Positions 13,153 through 25,904 are shown, counted from the first letter of the stretch. The stretch: 64,000 nt of DNA from Macrotrachela quadricornifera (GCA_022393335.1 JAJEKB010020242.1:392236-456235); one strand, 5' to 3'. The notes: generated from the letters alone by a model not told the origin. Made by a program: numbers and translations.

Positions 13153-14278
13153 CACAGTGGGGAACTTTCGCATACCAGGCGGACATGTAACTTTTTTGCT
13201 CGAAAATGGATTTGCATAGCTTAGAAGTGGCCATACATCACTTAGAATATCATCCTAAACAAAATAAACCATTTTTTGAAAAAACAAATTTTTCCTCAGA
13301 AAACGCCTGTGGGGGACCTCAGCCACATTTCTCGAAACAATTTTTTTATTAGAAAATATATCGTTGTGTACACCATTCGACGCGGTTTTACGTGCCAATT
13401 CCGAATATCACTTTAGTTTTGCACCAAAATGATGCCTTGTTTTAAAAAATAGGGATTCGGGGGCAAAGCCTCTTTTTTTAGGAGACTCATACCACCGGTT
13501 AAACTCATCACCGCAAAGTTGCGCTATGACCAACGATGAATCAGACATGGAAGAATAATTACTGAAAGTTTGAGATCGATCGCACTTAAACTCTCTGTAG
13601 CGTTTTAAAAATACGGAAAGGGTGTTTTACAAAAGTTTGTCGGGCCCAGGAACCAACTTTTTTTTTTGAGAAATACTACTTGTTATATATGATTCGATGC
13701 AGTTTCGTGAGCTGATTCCGAATATCACGTTGGTTTTGCGTCAAAGTATTGTCATTTTCTCAAAATTAGCCATTCCTAGGCAGAAACCTGGGTTTTTGTG
13801 AGGCCCCTAGCTCGGCCTGTGTTCACTAATGCAACATTGCGCTATGGTCAATGATAAATCACCCAAAGAAGAATGCATGGTAAGAATTTGAGCTCAATCG
13901 GGCGAAAATTCTTTGTAGCGTTCACAAAATACAGTCTGACCTGTTTTTTGACGTAGTATGGGTCCAATAATAACTTTTTTTCTATCCCATTTTTGGTTCA
14001 ATCGAAATAATTTTTTCATGCAATATAGCTTATGTGTCAATCATCCGTTTCAGATAGTTTTTCTTTTTAAAATGTTTTGAGAAGTTCAGAAAAAGAATGG
14101 TTTCCGTATATTTATCGATTTATGAACAATTTTTGAGAATGAGCATTTTTAGGGGTATGACTTGATCTCTGGAAATTTAGTTTTAGGGTAAGATAGACTG
14201 ATCATAGACATATTCATTCCAATATTTGAACTTTGGAAAATAGAGATATCGGTCATTTCCGCCTGATTCCCCACTGTG
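13153..14278. mobile_element. Non-autonomous TIR element with internal 316-bp tandem duplication
   Basis: The left end CACAGTGGGGAA (13153) and the right end TTCCCCACTGTG (ending 14278) are inverted repeats, and an AGGCGG block follows on each side (left separated by a short insert). The interior contains two diverged tandem units of about 316 bp starting near 13,375 and 13,691, with the tail of a third unit before them. Shared landmarks are ATTCCGAATATCAC and GTTGCGCTATG. No transposase is visible. The GC content is higher than its surroundings. No target-site duplication was confirmed. Confidence 0.6.
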
Positions 14279-15335
14279 AGGGCGCTACTTTCGACTAGAT
14301 GCTCCTCTATGCATCCATACTTCTTCATGTTTTTGTAGCTTTCTCTAAACGATCTATCTCACTTATCCTTACGGTTCTCCAATTTTCCTGTACGATGGAT
14401 GTACATACTCTAGTTGCACAACGTTATTTACATAACCCATAACTCGATTTCTGAATACTTAATTATCTAGCCTGAAACTAATGTAATTGATGAAGAGCTC
14501 GGCATCCAAAATTCATCATTAGTTGAAATTTACGCATGAAAAAGTGTAATTGAAAGAGAACATAAGCTCGCAAACTTCTGATTCATTGTATTTTCAGCTT
14601 GATAAAATCTTAAATGTCCTTAACCTAGTATTGAAAATCTATGGTTGAGTGTATTTTTCCACTCCAACACTTTCATTCCTTGAAAACCGAACACCAATAA
14701 CCCTTAATGCGATTGACTTCTCACTGAAAAATTCTAATTGGTGAAGAAAACGAGCTCGAAAACATCCGATTATATGAAACATGGAGCTAAAAAAAGTGCT
14801 TAGTTCAAAATGCGACGTCGAAAAACTTGAATTGGATCATTTTTCAGATTGCCAAAATCGGTTTTGTAATCTAACACTTATTTAACCAGCACGCTATGAC
14901 CAGGCATAAACAAAGATACACACGAAATTCTATTAGTATTTTTCATATAACCTCAATTTCAGTCGAAATCGAAAGACAAAATTTATTTGGATAAATTCCA
15001 ACACTGATGGTACCATTCGATTCCTCGATGTCGAATACCTTTGATCAAACATCACGGGAAACACATGTAGAAAACGATCCCTATTAATATTTTAGACGAT
15101 TTTTTTTAAACCCGGATGTTCTTTTCACCCTGCCACACACAAACTATTTTTTTTTCATACGATTCTCCCTACAGTCGAGGGAATAGGTAATACAGTACTT
15201 CATTACAAATTTGTTTGTTCCAAACGATTTTATTTTCATGTACATTAAATAATTTTCGAAAAGAAGACGCTGAAAAAATCAAAATTAATTGTTCCGGACA
15301 TCGATACTAGTGATTTATTATATTATGACTTTTAG
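14279..15335. repeat. Decayed repeat DNA, including a relative of the 39.1-39.6 kb repeat
   Basis: 14,490-14,780 holds weakly repeated segments (two similar tracts with AGCTCG...AAACATCTGATTxAT-like cores). 15,005-15,190 reads as a diverged inverted relative of 39,100-39,300 and of 2,640-3,150: a TGGTACCATTCGATTCC block, poly-T, CCACACACAAAC and a CTACAGTCGAGGGA block. There is no gene. Confidence 0.4.
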
Positions 15336-15871
15336 TTATTATTAGTTGATTTACAAAATTGTTCGTCAATTAAAGATATTATAACTTTGTTTTTGAAATA
15401 CAACTACAAAAACTTATATTCACATTTATTTCGTGTTTATGTATTAATATCAGAGACGTCCATCACGATTGAGAATCTGCTACTGCCGCGTCACGACGGT
15501 ATTTTTAAAAATCTTTGGATTTTCAAGGATGCGACCGTTTCAAACTAGAGTTGATCGTAACAATCGATCAGATTCGTCTAGCCTTATCGTGCAGCAAACT
15601 TTAACGTTGAGATTATGTGGAAATTCTCGAGTTTTGGAAATTTCTTTCATAGAAAAGCTACTGACGCCGCGCCGCTGCCACGATGATATTATAAAAATTG
15701 CTACCGCATTGCGATGGACATCTCTGATTTATATTGTCATTGCCAGTAACTGTTGCAAAGAATGAAAGAGCATTTAAAAAATGTTTATCAAAAGAAGATC
15801 TATTAGATTGTTTAAATTTGGATGAATTAGTTATTGAATGGAGTACAAAATTAAGACGTCTTTTGATTTAA
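15336..15871 (+). pseudogene. hAT transposase C-terminal relic split by a MITE
   Basis: After an acceptor-like TTTTAG at 15,330-15,335 a frame runs in phase to 15,450. It continues after the 276-bp MITE and one copy of its 8-bp target duplication, ending at TAA 15,869-15,871. Around the junction it reads as a hAT dimerisation domain: a tyrosine/leucine-rich helix, then L-P-V-T-V-A-K-N-E-R-A-F. This matches the hAT-family C-terminal motif (PVT(V/T)A..ER(S/A)F). The following residues are not the canonical FSKLKLIK continuation, so the copy is decayed or divergent. No upstream transposase exons were recognised. Confidence 0.5.
15451..15726. mobile_element. hAT-type MITE, 276 bp
   Basis: The ends CAGAGACGTCCATC and GCGATGGACATCTCTG are terminal inverted repeats. 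The flanking 8-mers ATTAATAT (15443-15450) and ATTTATAT (15727-15734) are a target-site duplication with one mismatch, as expected for hAT. The open frame spanning it is incidental. Two 53-bp deletion derivatives of the same family lie at 51,257-51,309 and 61,208-61,260. Confidence 0.75.
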
Positions 15872-18400
15872 TGGAGATTTGAATTATCTCGACATTTATC
15901 CTTTATATTTTTATTTGTTCCTTACACATTTTGTTTAACTTGTATTATTTTCGAGTTATTGAAGATTAGTTGTTTTTGCTTACGATGAAAGTAACGTAAA
16001 TGTAAGTAAATTACAATCTATCGTTTATCTTGAACTGAAATGAGAAAGAAACGAAAACATGAAAAACTTCAAACAAACTATTGGTGATATTATAACATTA
16101 AAACTTGAGTTTCGGGTAAATATCTTTTTGGAGATTGGCGCGTTGTATTACATTAAAGAGATGGTATATAAAGTCTTACAAGAGGAGAAGTAAAAATCAT
16201 CCTCTATTAGACGGTTGATTTGAAAAATTGACTACCAGAAAAAGACATACGAAGTTAATTTTTATCTACTAAGACTCTCCCTCCTACTTTTTTCCTTTCG
16301 ACACAGCCCTGCTCGAAGGAAGCATTTACTAAGACTAAGAGGTAGTTTTCAGTGATCAGCAACTCAAGCTCTATCCAATGAAGTAAAAAAAGTACGAAGA
16401 AAAATATTTCACTAAAAATTCGCATTGCCGGCACCTTAACTCTTACTATTTAATACTAATAAACCTCTTTTTGACAAGCCATCATCTAATATAAAATTAA
16501 TTATGTTTTCTACTTGAAATTATAGTATTACGCTCCTGAAATAATATCATTTCCAATCGTGTGCAGACACTAACTACTTGATAAAATTCTGTTAAATTGA
16601 AACATCTATATGTTTCTTATATGAGTTTAATTCACCTTTACCTCTCGACATGGGTCATACGATTTCTGCCACTATTCTGTGACAAATCTTGTCGTATGAT
16701 GAGCTTTTTCCGAAACCTATTGGCTATTTATAAATGTTGCATCAGCATCGTGAGCTTCACGAAAAGCAATGCATATAATTCTGTCCATCAACACCTGTTG
16801 TTCAGTATCATAAGCACCGATCATTTTCAAGTAATAGAACTTCATTAATTCACCAAAAGAATGGATTCTTTTTCATGAAATATATTGATCAGAAAATGAA
16901 CTTATATATTACCACACAAACTACTAAATTTTTTCGCTTTTACAACTTTTTAGCAGAATAAAAATTTTAAAAAATCTTTTAACTTACTGCGTTCACAAGT
17001 AACAGACAACAAAATTCAAAAGTAATCTTATTTTCTGAATCACAATTACGTCTTATGACCTGTAGAACAATGATTTCTTCAATTTTTCCAAAGAAATTTT
17101 CTTCTTTTGTTTACTTTATAATTTACGAAAGATAGATGATAACAATTGTATTCTATAGAATTCTATTAATTTTCAGAAATTAACATACGACAGTATTCAT
17201 AACCTTTACTATTTAGTATAAATAAACTCCATTTTCGACAAATTTTCATTTCATATCAAATTCATTATTTATTCTATTTGAAGTTATAGCGGTGTTCCTC
17301 TAAAATAACATTACTTCCTACCTGGTGTATTATGAAAAAGAAGTCGATTGATATGACATAAAACTCTACAGTATTTTTTGTATTTTTATGTCAATAATGT
17401 TCCGTTAAACACTCTAAAACGCTAGACGTTTTAGTTGTTTATACTATTTTTCTTCATTACAAAATTCATATTAACAAAATAGTGTTAATATATTTTGATA
17501 TTACTTTATTTTTTTAGTTATTTTTTATTGAATCACTATCTCATCGAGACATATGAAGAGTAGGAAAAAAACAAAACACATACCTATGAGAAAAAAGAAA
17601 CATCGCGATTATATTATTCATAGGTATTGAATCAGCATTTACAAAGAGCGAGAAAAAACAAAATCTATACCTATGAAGAAAAAAGCGTTATAATTGTGTT
17701 CATGATCACAAAAATATTTTTTCGTTCTTCAATGTAATTTATCTTGTAACTTTCTTGTATACATTTCAAGCGATTTTGTGTATATGTATACGGTTTGACT
17801 GTCATATTTAAGCATAATGATAAACATTAATTATAGAGGTATAGTGATGTTGTTTTTCTCCTGAATAAAATCCCTTTTTTATAAATTGGACAATAGTTAA
17901 ATAGCCAAAGTATAAAAAGGATTGTCGGTTAAAGATTAATATTATTAATCAGTGAAAACTATACTCAAACTAAAGTTAAACGATCATCATATACAGAAAA
18001 CCATAGTGAGTAATACTCTTTTTATTTTTTTTATTTTATATTTAAAATTGAGAAAATTCAAACGAAATAAATATTATTAGTAACAATATTCCATCATAAT
18101 TAGCGCGGTCGATCAAAACAGATCCATTTACAGTACTTTTTTGAAATGTGAACGATAAAAAATGGTATTGTTTCATTAGTAAACAATTTATATACCGACT
18201 GTTTTGACGAGTAGATAACTAATTTGAATTCAAATATAAATAAAGTTTTCGAAAACATAAAGGATGATAGTAAGCAAAAGAAATTCATTTCAAATACAAA
18301 TAATATTTAATTCAGTTGCAAATTATAATTCAGACAGAACATTTATATAACTCCGACGAAAAGATAAAAAACACTTCATGTTAATTATAAATTATAATTT
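15872..18400. repeat. Gene-poor stretch with degenerate direct repeats
   Basis: Segments 16,437-16,560 and 17,205-17,325 are diverged direct copies sharing CTTACTATTTA...AATAAAC...GAAATTATAG and CATTxCTTCC landmarks in order. At 17,553-17,700 an approximately 95-bp unit is tandemly duplicated (a GAAAAAACAAAA...CATACCTATGA block twice). No gene is supported. Confidence 0.45.
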
Positions 18401-18489
18401 ATATAGGATGTCCCATAAATGTAGCAGAATTAAAAAAAATATCAGCTATCAATTAGAATTAATTTAATATTTTCGTAAAATTGTCTTAC

Positions 18490-18735
18490 ATGCATTCTAG
18501 CTCCTATGCCATCTGTAGTCTTCTTACCATCATCCTCACTCTCACCTTCATATCCTCTGTAATTCTTCTGTTCTCATCCTCATGCTGGCCCATGTACTCT
18601 TTGTAATCCCTCTTGTCTTACTCTCACTCGGACTCCTATGCACTCTGCAATCCGTTCTGTAACTCATTTCTCCCTTATTTTCATTCTGAATATGTGCCCT
18701 CTGTAACCATTTCTCCCGTTATCCTCATAGCTGCA
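18490..18735. repeat. Pyrimidine-rich degenerate tandem repeat
   Basis: There are five to six imperfect units of roughly 45 bp, each containing a CTCCTATGCCATCTGTAATC-like core followed by TTCTCATCCTCACTCT-like sequence. It lies between two similar AT-rich blocks (TTATAAATTATAATTTATA near 18,388 and TGAATTATAATTTATAA near 18,755). Confidence 0.55.
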
Positions 18736-18790
18736 GTTATAGAAAAACCTTATGTGAATTATAATTTATAACTTAGAGAATTTTTTTCTG

Positions 18791-19057
18791 CCTTTCTACT
18801 ACTTTTATAGGATAATCATATTGGAATGATAATTTACAATTCAAATAATTTCTTTTCCTACTATAAATAAATGCTGACTTTATTTATTTTATTCATTTTC
18901 AAAATAATCTTATGCAACTGATGTTTCATTTATATTCGAACTCGAGTTAAACAACTCATAGTTTTGAGCCCATATTTATCCATAATTTTTATCGTAGAAA
19001 TTTAGTCCATAATCTATGGACATCACAGAAAGACCATATATTGATCGTATAAAAATG
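18791..19057. other. AT-rich spacer
   Basis: Nothing recognisable is seen between the pyrimidine-rich array and the foldback element. Confidence 0.3.
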
Positions 19058-21566
19058 CGCTACAAGAGATGGACGAGTCGCTATGTCACACCGTCCCGTC
19101 TCGCTAGCGAGGTGAGATTTCAAAACGGCGGGGCGGTGACGGTGTACCGGCTCTTGATACTATCATATTATTTTAGTTTAATCAAAACTTTAGAGACATC
19201 TTAACTAGAGATCTGCAAAATGGTCACGTTCATGCGCGACCGTGCTCGTGATCGACGACTAGACTTACAAGGTATTGATATAATTGATCAGATTTTCACG
19301 TACTAATACAGTTCTTTAAAGAAGTTTCTAATTATAGAAACCAACGTCCCGAGATCCTTCAAATTTTTCAGAAAAATTCCGAACTTCCTGCAAGTTTTTT
19401 TGTGATCTCTCCGGCTTTCGAATTTAGATACTTTTATCTAAATCTTATCTGATTTGCTTCTTGATATTTATCAAGAAATATTCATAATTCAGCATAGACT
19501 CACGAGGGAAGGCCCCAACTGTCCCCTTGTTTTTGAGCTAAAACTTAGTGTACAGTAAGTAATCAAGTATGCTGATTCTGCATGCCACAAGGATTTTTTG
19601 CATACGAGACTTCAAGGAGCGGGTTTTCTGAAAAGTCAGGTTATCAAGCCAAAAGCAAAGTTGTGGCAAAAATCTTTTTTTTTGATTCATGCATATAAAA
19701 CTTTCGGTCTAAGAGTACACACTGTTTCGGCATATTTTAAGCTTTAGAATGAGATACGCCTTTCATTTCCACTAGACAACCTTAGTCATATGTTAAAGTT
19801 AGCGAAAACGCTGTGGCGTTAGTGCCATCTATATAACTTTTGCTGGGGTACATTGAAACGTGTGTTATTGCAATTTGTTCTCGTGATAGTCAATTACCAA
19901 TGTCTTAGTATCTTTTCTAGAGAACTTCAATTTTTTTTTGAACGACTGTGCTCGTAGCGCATTTCAAGTTTTGCTTCTAAAACCTACCTAAACCTCGTCA
20001 AAGCACTTCTCAAAATAGTTTTCTGTAGGTTTTGTGGCATGCCCTGTCACATGGATGGATCAAGAAAAATCTTTATCACAATATAGTTTTTGGCTTGACA
20101 ACCTGATTTTTCAGAAAATCCGCTCTTTGTAGGTTCGTATCCTCAAACCTTTGTGACATTCGAAATCAGCATATTCGATTACCTATTGTACACTAAATTT
20201 TAGCTCAAAAACGAGGGAACAGTTAGAGCCTTCCTTCGCTAATTTCTTCTTCGATTTTATAAAAATAAAAAATAACATTATTGAGAATCTGATCGAGAAA
20301 AACTTGCTTTGGCTATTAAAAACTAATTTTCAAAATCTTTCTAGAGTTGCTCCATAGAAAGTCAACCACAAAAGCACAAAGTGTTCAGAATAGTTTTTTG
20401 TTCTCCTATACTTTGCAGAGATTTTTTCACTGGTCATTTTGCTAAAAAAAGTTGCGAAGTTCATAAAGAAATGGCGATGCTGTAACCAAAATATTAAACA
20501 TAGTATATAGCATAAAATTCCATTTCTCCTGATAAAACGTCAGAAAAAAGTCGATCATCGGAGTTCAAAATGGTTATATTCTGTAGAAATATGACATAGT
20601 AGGTTTTGTAAACAAAAACTTGCTCTACAAAATCCTACTAGCAATTTCTCAGACAAAATCGAAGAGTATGAAAAATTTTTAATAGAACATTGCATATGGT
20701 ATTTGTCATAAAAAGTAGTGCTTCTGTTAGGAATACTGTATGGAATATTGTATTGAAATTTATTCACACTCTTTGACCTTGTCTGAGAAATTGCTAGTAG
20801 AATTTTGTAGAGCAAATTTCTCTCTGCAAAATCTACTATGTTACATTTCTGCAGAATATAGGCATCTTGAAATCTGCTGATCGGCTTTTTTCTGATGTTT
20901 TATCAGGAGAAATGGAATCTTATGCTGTTCTACTAAGTTTAGTACTTTGGCTATATCATTCTCATTTCTTAATGAACTTCGCAACTTTTTTTAGCAAACT
21001 GACCAGTAAAAAAAGCTCTACAAAATCTATTATGAAAGAAAAATTTCTGAATACTTTGTGTTTTTCGTAGTTGAGTACTTATGGAGTAACCCTTCAAATT
21101 TTTTCCGGATCTAGAGCAAACTATTGCTGATTTTGAAATCCTTGTTTCAAATTCTTGACTCTAACATCTGGCAGTAAACAGAAATAGATACTGTTACTTC
21201 GTAAAACTGTGCTTTATACCAACGATCCCAAGTGTCTCGGAATCCATATACTTTCCATAGTTATGAGTCATGAACGTGACTGTGACCAACTAGTTCATGG
21301 CCAAGACATGAATGCGACTAACATGCGTGGTCACGCAGATTTCTATACACGAGGTACTGAATTAGTTTCTGAACAAATTAACAGTTATTTGGAAATTGTA
21401 GTTATGTGTCTGAAATATGCATTTTTATGTGGTGAAATAAAATAATGACTCTGAATATCCATTAAAATGTTTAAAAATAAATGGTCTCTGAAAACAGATT
21501 TAAAACTAGACGAGGCCGAACGGGACGATGGCGGTGCGACTTTTTTGCTGCCCTGTCCATCTCTGT
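19058..21566. mobile_element. Foldback element of about 2.5 kb with nested palindromes
   Basis: The outer ends carry AGAGATGGAC (about 19,067) and its complement GTCCATCTCT (about 21,557). Inside are two separate long palindromes. Arms 19,505-19,700 and 20,040-20,240 pair (CGAGGGAA...AGCTAAAA...CAAGCCAAAA). Arms 20,340-20,690 and 20,740-21,100 pair over about 350 bp (AGAAATTGCTAGTAG..., AAAATTCCATTTCTCCTGATAAAACGTCAGAAAAAAG and GCGAAGTTCAT landmarks). No transposase frame was found. The structure resembles a foldback or compound MITE cluster. The relation of outer to inner parts is inferred. Confidence 0.55.
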
Positions 21567-22924
21567 GTGCTACAATCACTGAAATTCATCGAAGACGTAT
21601 CCATAAATAGACCTGGCCTAAGTTAGTGATGCAATCGCGTTCATACCAAGGGGAAAAAAGCAGAATTTTTGATTGTCCAGATTGCCAATGCTTATTATGC
21701 TCCCTCTATAAGGAAAAACCACCTATTCGAGTCATTTTCAGCGAAGATAAGATTTGTGTCTTGGTACATTATAAGGATACGACGATTTCACCAGTGGATT
21801 TCCATAGCAAAACAGAATATAGGAATAATAACAGTGAAATAAATTGCTATCAAATTTCAGCAATGAAGATAAAATCAGATACAAATCTCTAGTGTCTTGT
21901 AGAAGGGTTAAGTTGAATGAATTAGCAGGTATCAGTGCCTTTGATGACGAAGGAGTATAAGTTCAAGGTCACGATGATGGTACACTTGCTGTTGGTAAAG
22001 TAGATAAGATGGTGTTTGTGGCTAGTAGAGCTGAAAAAAGTGATCAATTGAAGTCGTTGATCTCGTTTGCTTGCTAATAGTCTTTTCTTAGTAAGGAATT
22101 TAATGGCATTACTGATCAGTAATTCAAGTTCTGGTTAAAAGGCAAGAGTTACATCGCTTAATGTAATGCATCTATATTTTGAAAAGTATTCAGTTGTGCA
22201 AATTTAAGTTACAATATGTCGGTGTCACCTTTACATCCGAGAAATAAGCTAACTTCATTCCGTGCTTGAAAAGCAAGCAATTCTACCTCTTGCTTTCCAG
22301 ATATTTGATAAATTAAGTCATAAAAAGCGTCATCATGAAGATCCAAAATACTAGCAGGAGCGAGTGGAAAAAGTTGAATTTTTGATTGCTAGGATTGCTT
22401 TGAATGACCAAATATCAGGGAAAGGGCGAAGAGGTCAGAGCAGGGGGTAAGTATATCCAAAACGGAGAAACGGCAGCAAATTTTTTGCCTGACTCAATTT
22501 TTTGGAAATTTTTTTCATTCGGAGCACCTAAGTTTCCTTGAAAACCAGAGTTGAAGGCCTTTCTTTTTTTTGCACTTCACTTGGATTTTTTGGAGTACTA
22601 CCTGCTTCAGCAACTGGTCTCTAGTCTGGTGGACCAGCCGGAGATCGGAGATAGTACATCCCAAAATCAGAGACAATATTTTCCAAACATAGGGGAAAGG
22701 ATGATACTCGGTCGCGCCGACCCTACCATTGGTTGTTGATGATTGCCAATAAGGTGGACACTTCAATTTAACTTAAAATTGAGTTTTTTACATAGAATTT
22801 AATACTAAGTTTACGTTTCTTCTATTTAAGGCTTAATCTACTTCAAATAGGTGTCAATGATTGTCTTACACAAATGTCAAACAACTTTGAGATTTTCTTT
22901 ACTCCAGTATCGGCATATAATGGC
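21567..22924. other. Gene-poor stretch
   Basis: A frame at 21,626-21,892 contains two C-x-x-C-like pairs near its start but has no splice context or recognised family. A motif TGATTGC(C/T)A(G/A)ATTGC recurs at about 21,670, 22,385 and 23,220, suggesting old diverged repeats. No gene is called. Confidence 0.35.
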
Positions 22925-23165
22925 GTTCTTCGAACCGTATGAAAGATGTCCTCTACTCATCTTTACATTGGTTCGAACAAGGCTATGCTTTATCCTTACA
23001 ATAAATGAAAAGAATTTCACTAAAATCTGGTTGCGCGATTAAGAAAAGCTCTCAACCAACCAGATTTTAGTAGGATTTTTCTCGTTTATTATAAAGATAA
23101 AGCATAGTCTTGCGAGAGAGATTTCGAGATTAGTGATGATCCTCTTTCATATGGTCCGAACAACA
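22925..23165. repeat. 240-bp palindrome
   Basis: Arms 22,979-23,031 and 23,056-23,115 are reverse complements (AAAATCTGGTTG versus CAACCAGATTTTAG, and AAGGCTATGCTTTATC versus AAAGCATAGTCTTG). The pairing continues outward (CGTATGAAAGATG...GGTTCGAAC versus CTTTCATATGGTCCGAAC). It is a small MITE-like foldback. Confidence 0.65.
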
Positions 23166-23431
23166 CTATGGTATGTTCATACGATAGTGGGGAAGCAGGT
23201 TCACTATGATCCATTTCTGATTGCCAAAGATTGCTTGATTGCAATTAGCTTTTCCCCCTTTGATTTTCACTGGTAAAAAAGACAAAAAAACAAAGCTATC
23301 GACAAATAACACAAATCAATAAGAAAAAGACTATCGATAGAACATTTACAAATATTGAAACTAATGAGTAAAAAGTAAAAAACATTTTTTAATAAATATT
23401 TTCAATCAATTTAGTCTATTCGAAACAAACA

Positions 23432-24186
23432 ACCCATGTAATCAAAACATGGCAAGACATGATGTAATTTACATCATTTTTATGAATTTTTTTCAAACAA
23501 AAATGATGACCAACATCAAAAAAACGCGATTTCAGATGATGAAAGCGACATAATCTTTGAGGTTTTTTAAACGGCATGCCATGTTTTTACGATTTACACT
23601 CATGAAAATGATGAATTTTACATGAAAGTCATGCAATGAATATCATTAAAATATCATCAAAATCATTAATTTTTTCTAATGACGAAAGCCAAAAAAATTT
23701 GATTTCAAACGATGAAAGCGACATAATCTTTGAGGTTTTTTGAACGGCATGCCATGTTTTTACAATTTACACTCATGACAATGATGACTTTTACATGAAA
23801 GTCATGCAATGAATATCATGAAAATCATTAAAATATCATCAAAATCGCGCAGTATATGGCATTTATCAGTGCCATATCTTATGTATTCAAAACATGGCAA
23901 AAAATGATGATTTCATGTGAAAAACACGAAGTTACATTTTTATGGTAAAACCAACATAAAAATCGATGCTTTTCATTTTCATCGATTAGAATGAAAAATT
24001 TCACCAGTTGCATTTGATGATTTCGATTTTTAATCAAAGTCATCAAGTGACATTGATTTTTAATCAAAATCATCAAATGCAACTGATGAAAATTCTCACT
24101 TTAATCGATGATAATGAAAAACATCGATTTTTACGACGGTTTCATTATAGAAAATATCATTTTTCCGATTTTTTAGTTACATGGGT
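23432..24186. mobile_element. Low-complexity MITE with ACCCATGTAA ends
   Basis: It begins ACCCATGTAATCAAAACATG and ends with TTTTTTAGTTACATGGGT. Inside are many AATCATCAAA/TTTGATGATT palindromic motifs and an internal duplication (23,540-23,630 versus 23,700-23,800, ATGATGAAAGCGACATAATC shared). Similar DNA recurs at 25,420-25,756 and 25,905-26,692. Confidence 0.5.
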
Positions 24187-24204
24187 ATATACTATCCCTG
24201 GGTG

Positions 24205-24625
24205 CTTACCAATCTATCTATCTATCTAACTATCTATTTACTTACGCACTTACTCATCTATTGAAGTACCTAACTGTCTAATCATCTATCTATTTAGCTA
24301 ATCTCTCTATCCATGTATTTATCTACTTATTTATTTGTCTATTTATCTGTAGATAAATAGATAAATGAATAGGTAGATAGATACATAGATACATTCATCT
24401 ATCTGTCCACCTATTTGTCTGTCTATTTACCTACCTATCCATGTATGTTTCTACCTATGTATCTAACAATCCAACTACACACCTATTTATATCTATCTAT
24501 CTATTTATTTATTTATTTCTCAATCTACGTATCTATCCATCCATCTACGTATGTATCTATTTATCTGCCAATTAATATCTCGATTTACGGATCTATCTAT
24601 CTACCTATCTCCCTACATATGTCTC
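24205..24625. repeat. Degenerate (CTAT)n tetranucleotide microsatellite
   Basis: About 420 bp of CTAT/CTAC/TTAT tetranucleotides switches strand register around 24,350 (CTGTAGATAAATAGATAAATGAATAGG), so part is inverted. A Tyr/Ser/Ile/Leu-rich frame across it is a by-product and is not a gene. Confidence 0.85.
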
Positions 24626-25419
24626 TTTCACACATCATTTGAAACGTATGAAACGAGAACTTCAATTATAATACGACTCAAATACATTGTGGCGTCGATT
24701 CACGAAATGAAACCAAAAATAAAATGAGTTTCAGTAATGTCCTTCTCGACTCACATGTAGACTTAGCTGGCATACTTTGATTCGGTCTTTATTCAAAGAT
24801 CAAGTTTACTGCGCTGCACACAGTGGTTATCGGCTAAAACGGGAATTGCTTTATCTTAGTTCACCACCTATCTTTTCTACTCAATATATAACTCATTTAC
24901 TAATTTTAATCAACGAATTGAATGAAATAAAAGAAACTCAAGCAGGTCAGAACAGAAAAACTATTAAAGCAGCGCAGGGGTTAAACGAATTGAAGGCGAA
25001 AAGGAACTAAAAAGAGAAAAAGAGACTAAAACGCTTGAAGTAAAAGAGGTAAAGAGACTGCAATGGGTAAAAAACCTAATGGCATTAAAGCATCTAGAAT
25101 AGATATAAAGACTAAATCAACTAAAGAGTTTGTAAGGATTGAAAATACTAAAAGGAGTGAACGAACTCAAAACGCTTAAAATCAGAAAGCAGAGCAAAAT
25201 AGTTAGAAACTCTGAAGACACTAAAGACAGCAAATTTCTCTAAACAGTAGAAGAAAATAAGACAAGAGAGAGTAAAGGGACTAAATATACAAGAATTGTA
25301 GGACGCAAAAGGAGCATACGAAGACAAAACGCACTAGCAAGACTGAAGGCAATTAGAACAGTAAAAAAGCTACATGACTTAAAGGAGAGACACCAATGCA
25401 ATTAAAAAATAAAAAAAAT
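24626..25419. repeat. Purine-rich degenerate tandem DNA
   Basis: From about 24,930 to 25,390 the plus strand is a run of AAAGAGACTAAAA-like imperfect units. The open frame ending at 25,010 runs into this and gives Lys/Glu-rich low complexity. No gene is seen. Confidence 0.45.
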
Positions 25420-25756
25420 AACATTTTTTCTGATCAAATACATATAAAAATCGATGTTTCCCATTTGTATTGATTAAAATGAAAATTTTCATCAATTGCA
25501 TTTCATGAATTTAATTTTTAATCAAAATTATCAAATGATTTTGGTTAAACATTGATTTTTAATTAATGTCATTTGATGATTTTGACTAAAAATCAATGTC
25601 ACTTGATGACTTTGATTAAAAATCAAAATCATCAAATGTAACTGATGAAAATGAAAATCAACGATTTTTATGCCAGTTTCATCAAAAAAATGTCATTTTT
25701 TTCGTGTTTGTTACATGAAAGTCATCAATTTTTTGTCATGTTTTGATTACTTGGGT
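25420..25756. mobile_element. Partial copy of the ACCCATGTAATC MITE family
   Basis: The right end GTCATGTTTTGATTACTTGGGT is the inverted counterpart of the left end at 23,432. The interior is made of TTTGATGATTTTGA/TCAAAATCATCAAATG palindromic motifs as in 23,950-24,130. Either this is a separate copy truncated on the left, or it pairs with 23,432 as a composite 2.3-kb element enclosing the microsatellite. Confidence 0.45.
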
Positions 25757-25904
25757 AGAGTAAGAAAGTTAATTTCTGCTAGAAAACAGAGGCATAAGAT
25801 TTTGTGTGTTCTCACACATAGAGCTTTCTCTAGAAAACATTGAAAAGGGTATTTGTAAAGACAGATGTCGACATGAAGTCTAAACTAATCATTTTCCTGG
25901 TGAA
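25757..25904. other. Spacer between MITE copies
   Basis: Short unique stretch with nothing recognisable. Confidence 0.3.

Noticed and set aside
15469..15765. 98-codon open frame
   Set aside because: It covers a MITE with target duplication; the real coding relic is in another frame and is interrupted by it.
24415..24642. Open frame rich in Tyr, Ser, Leu and Ile
   Set aside because: It is a translation of the CTAT microsatellite.
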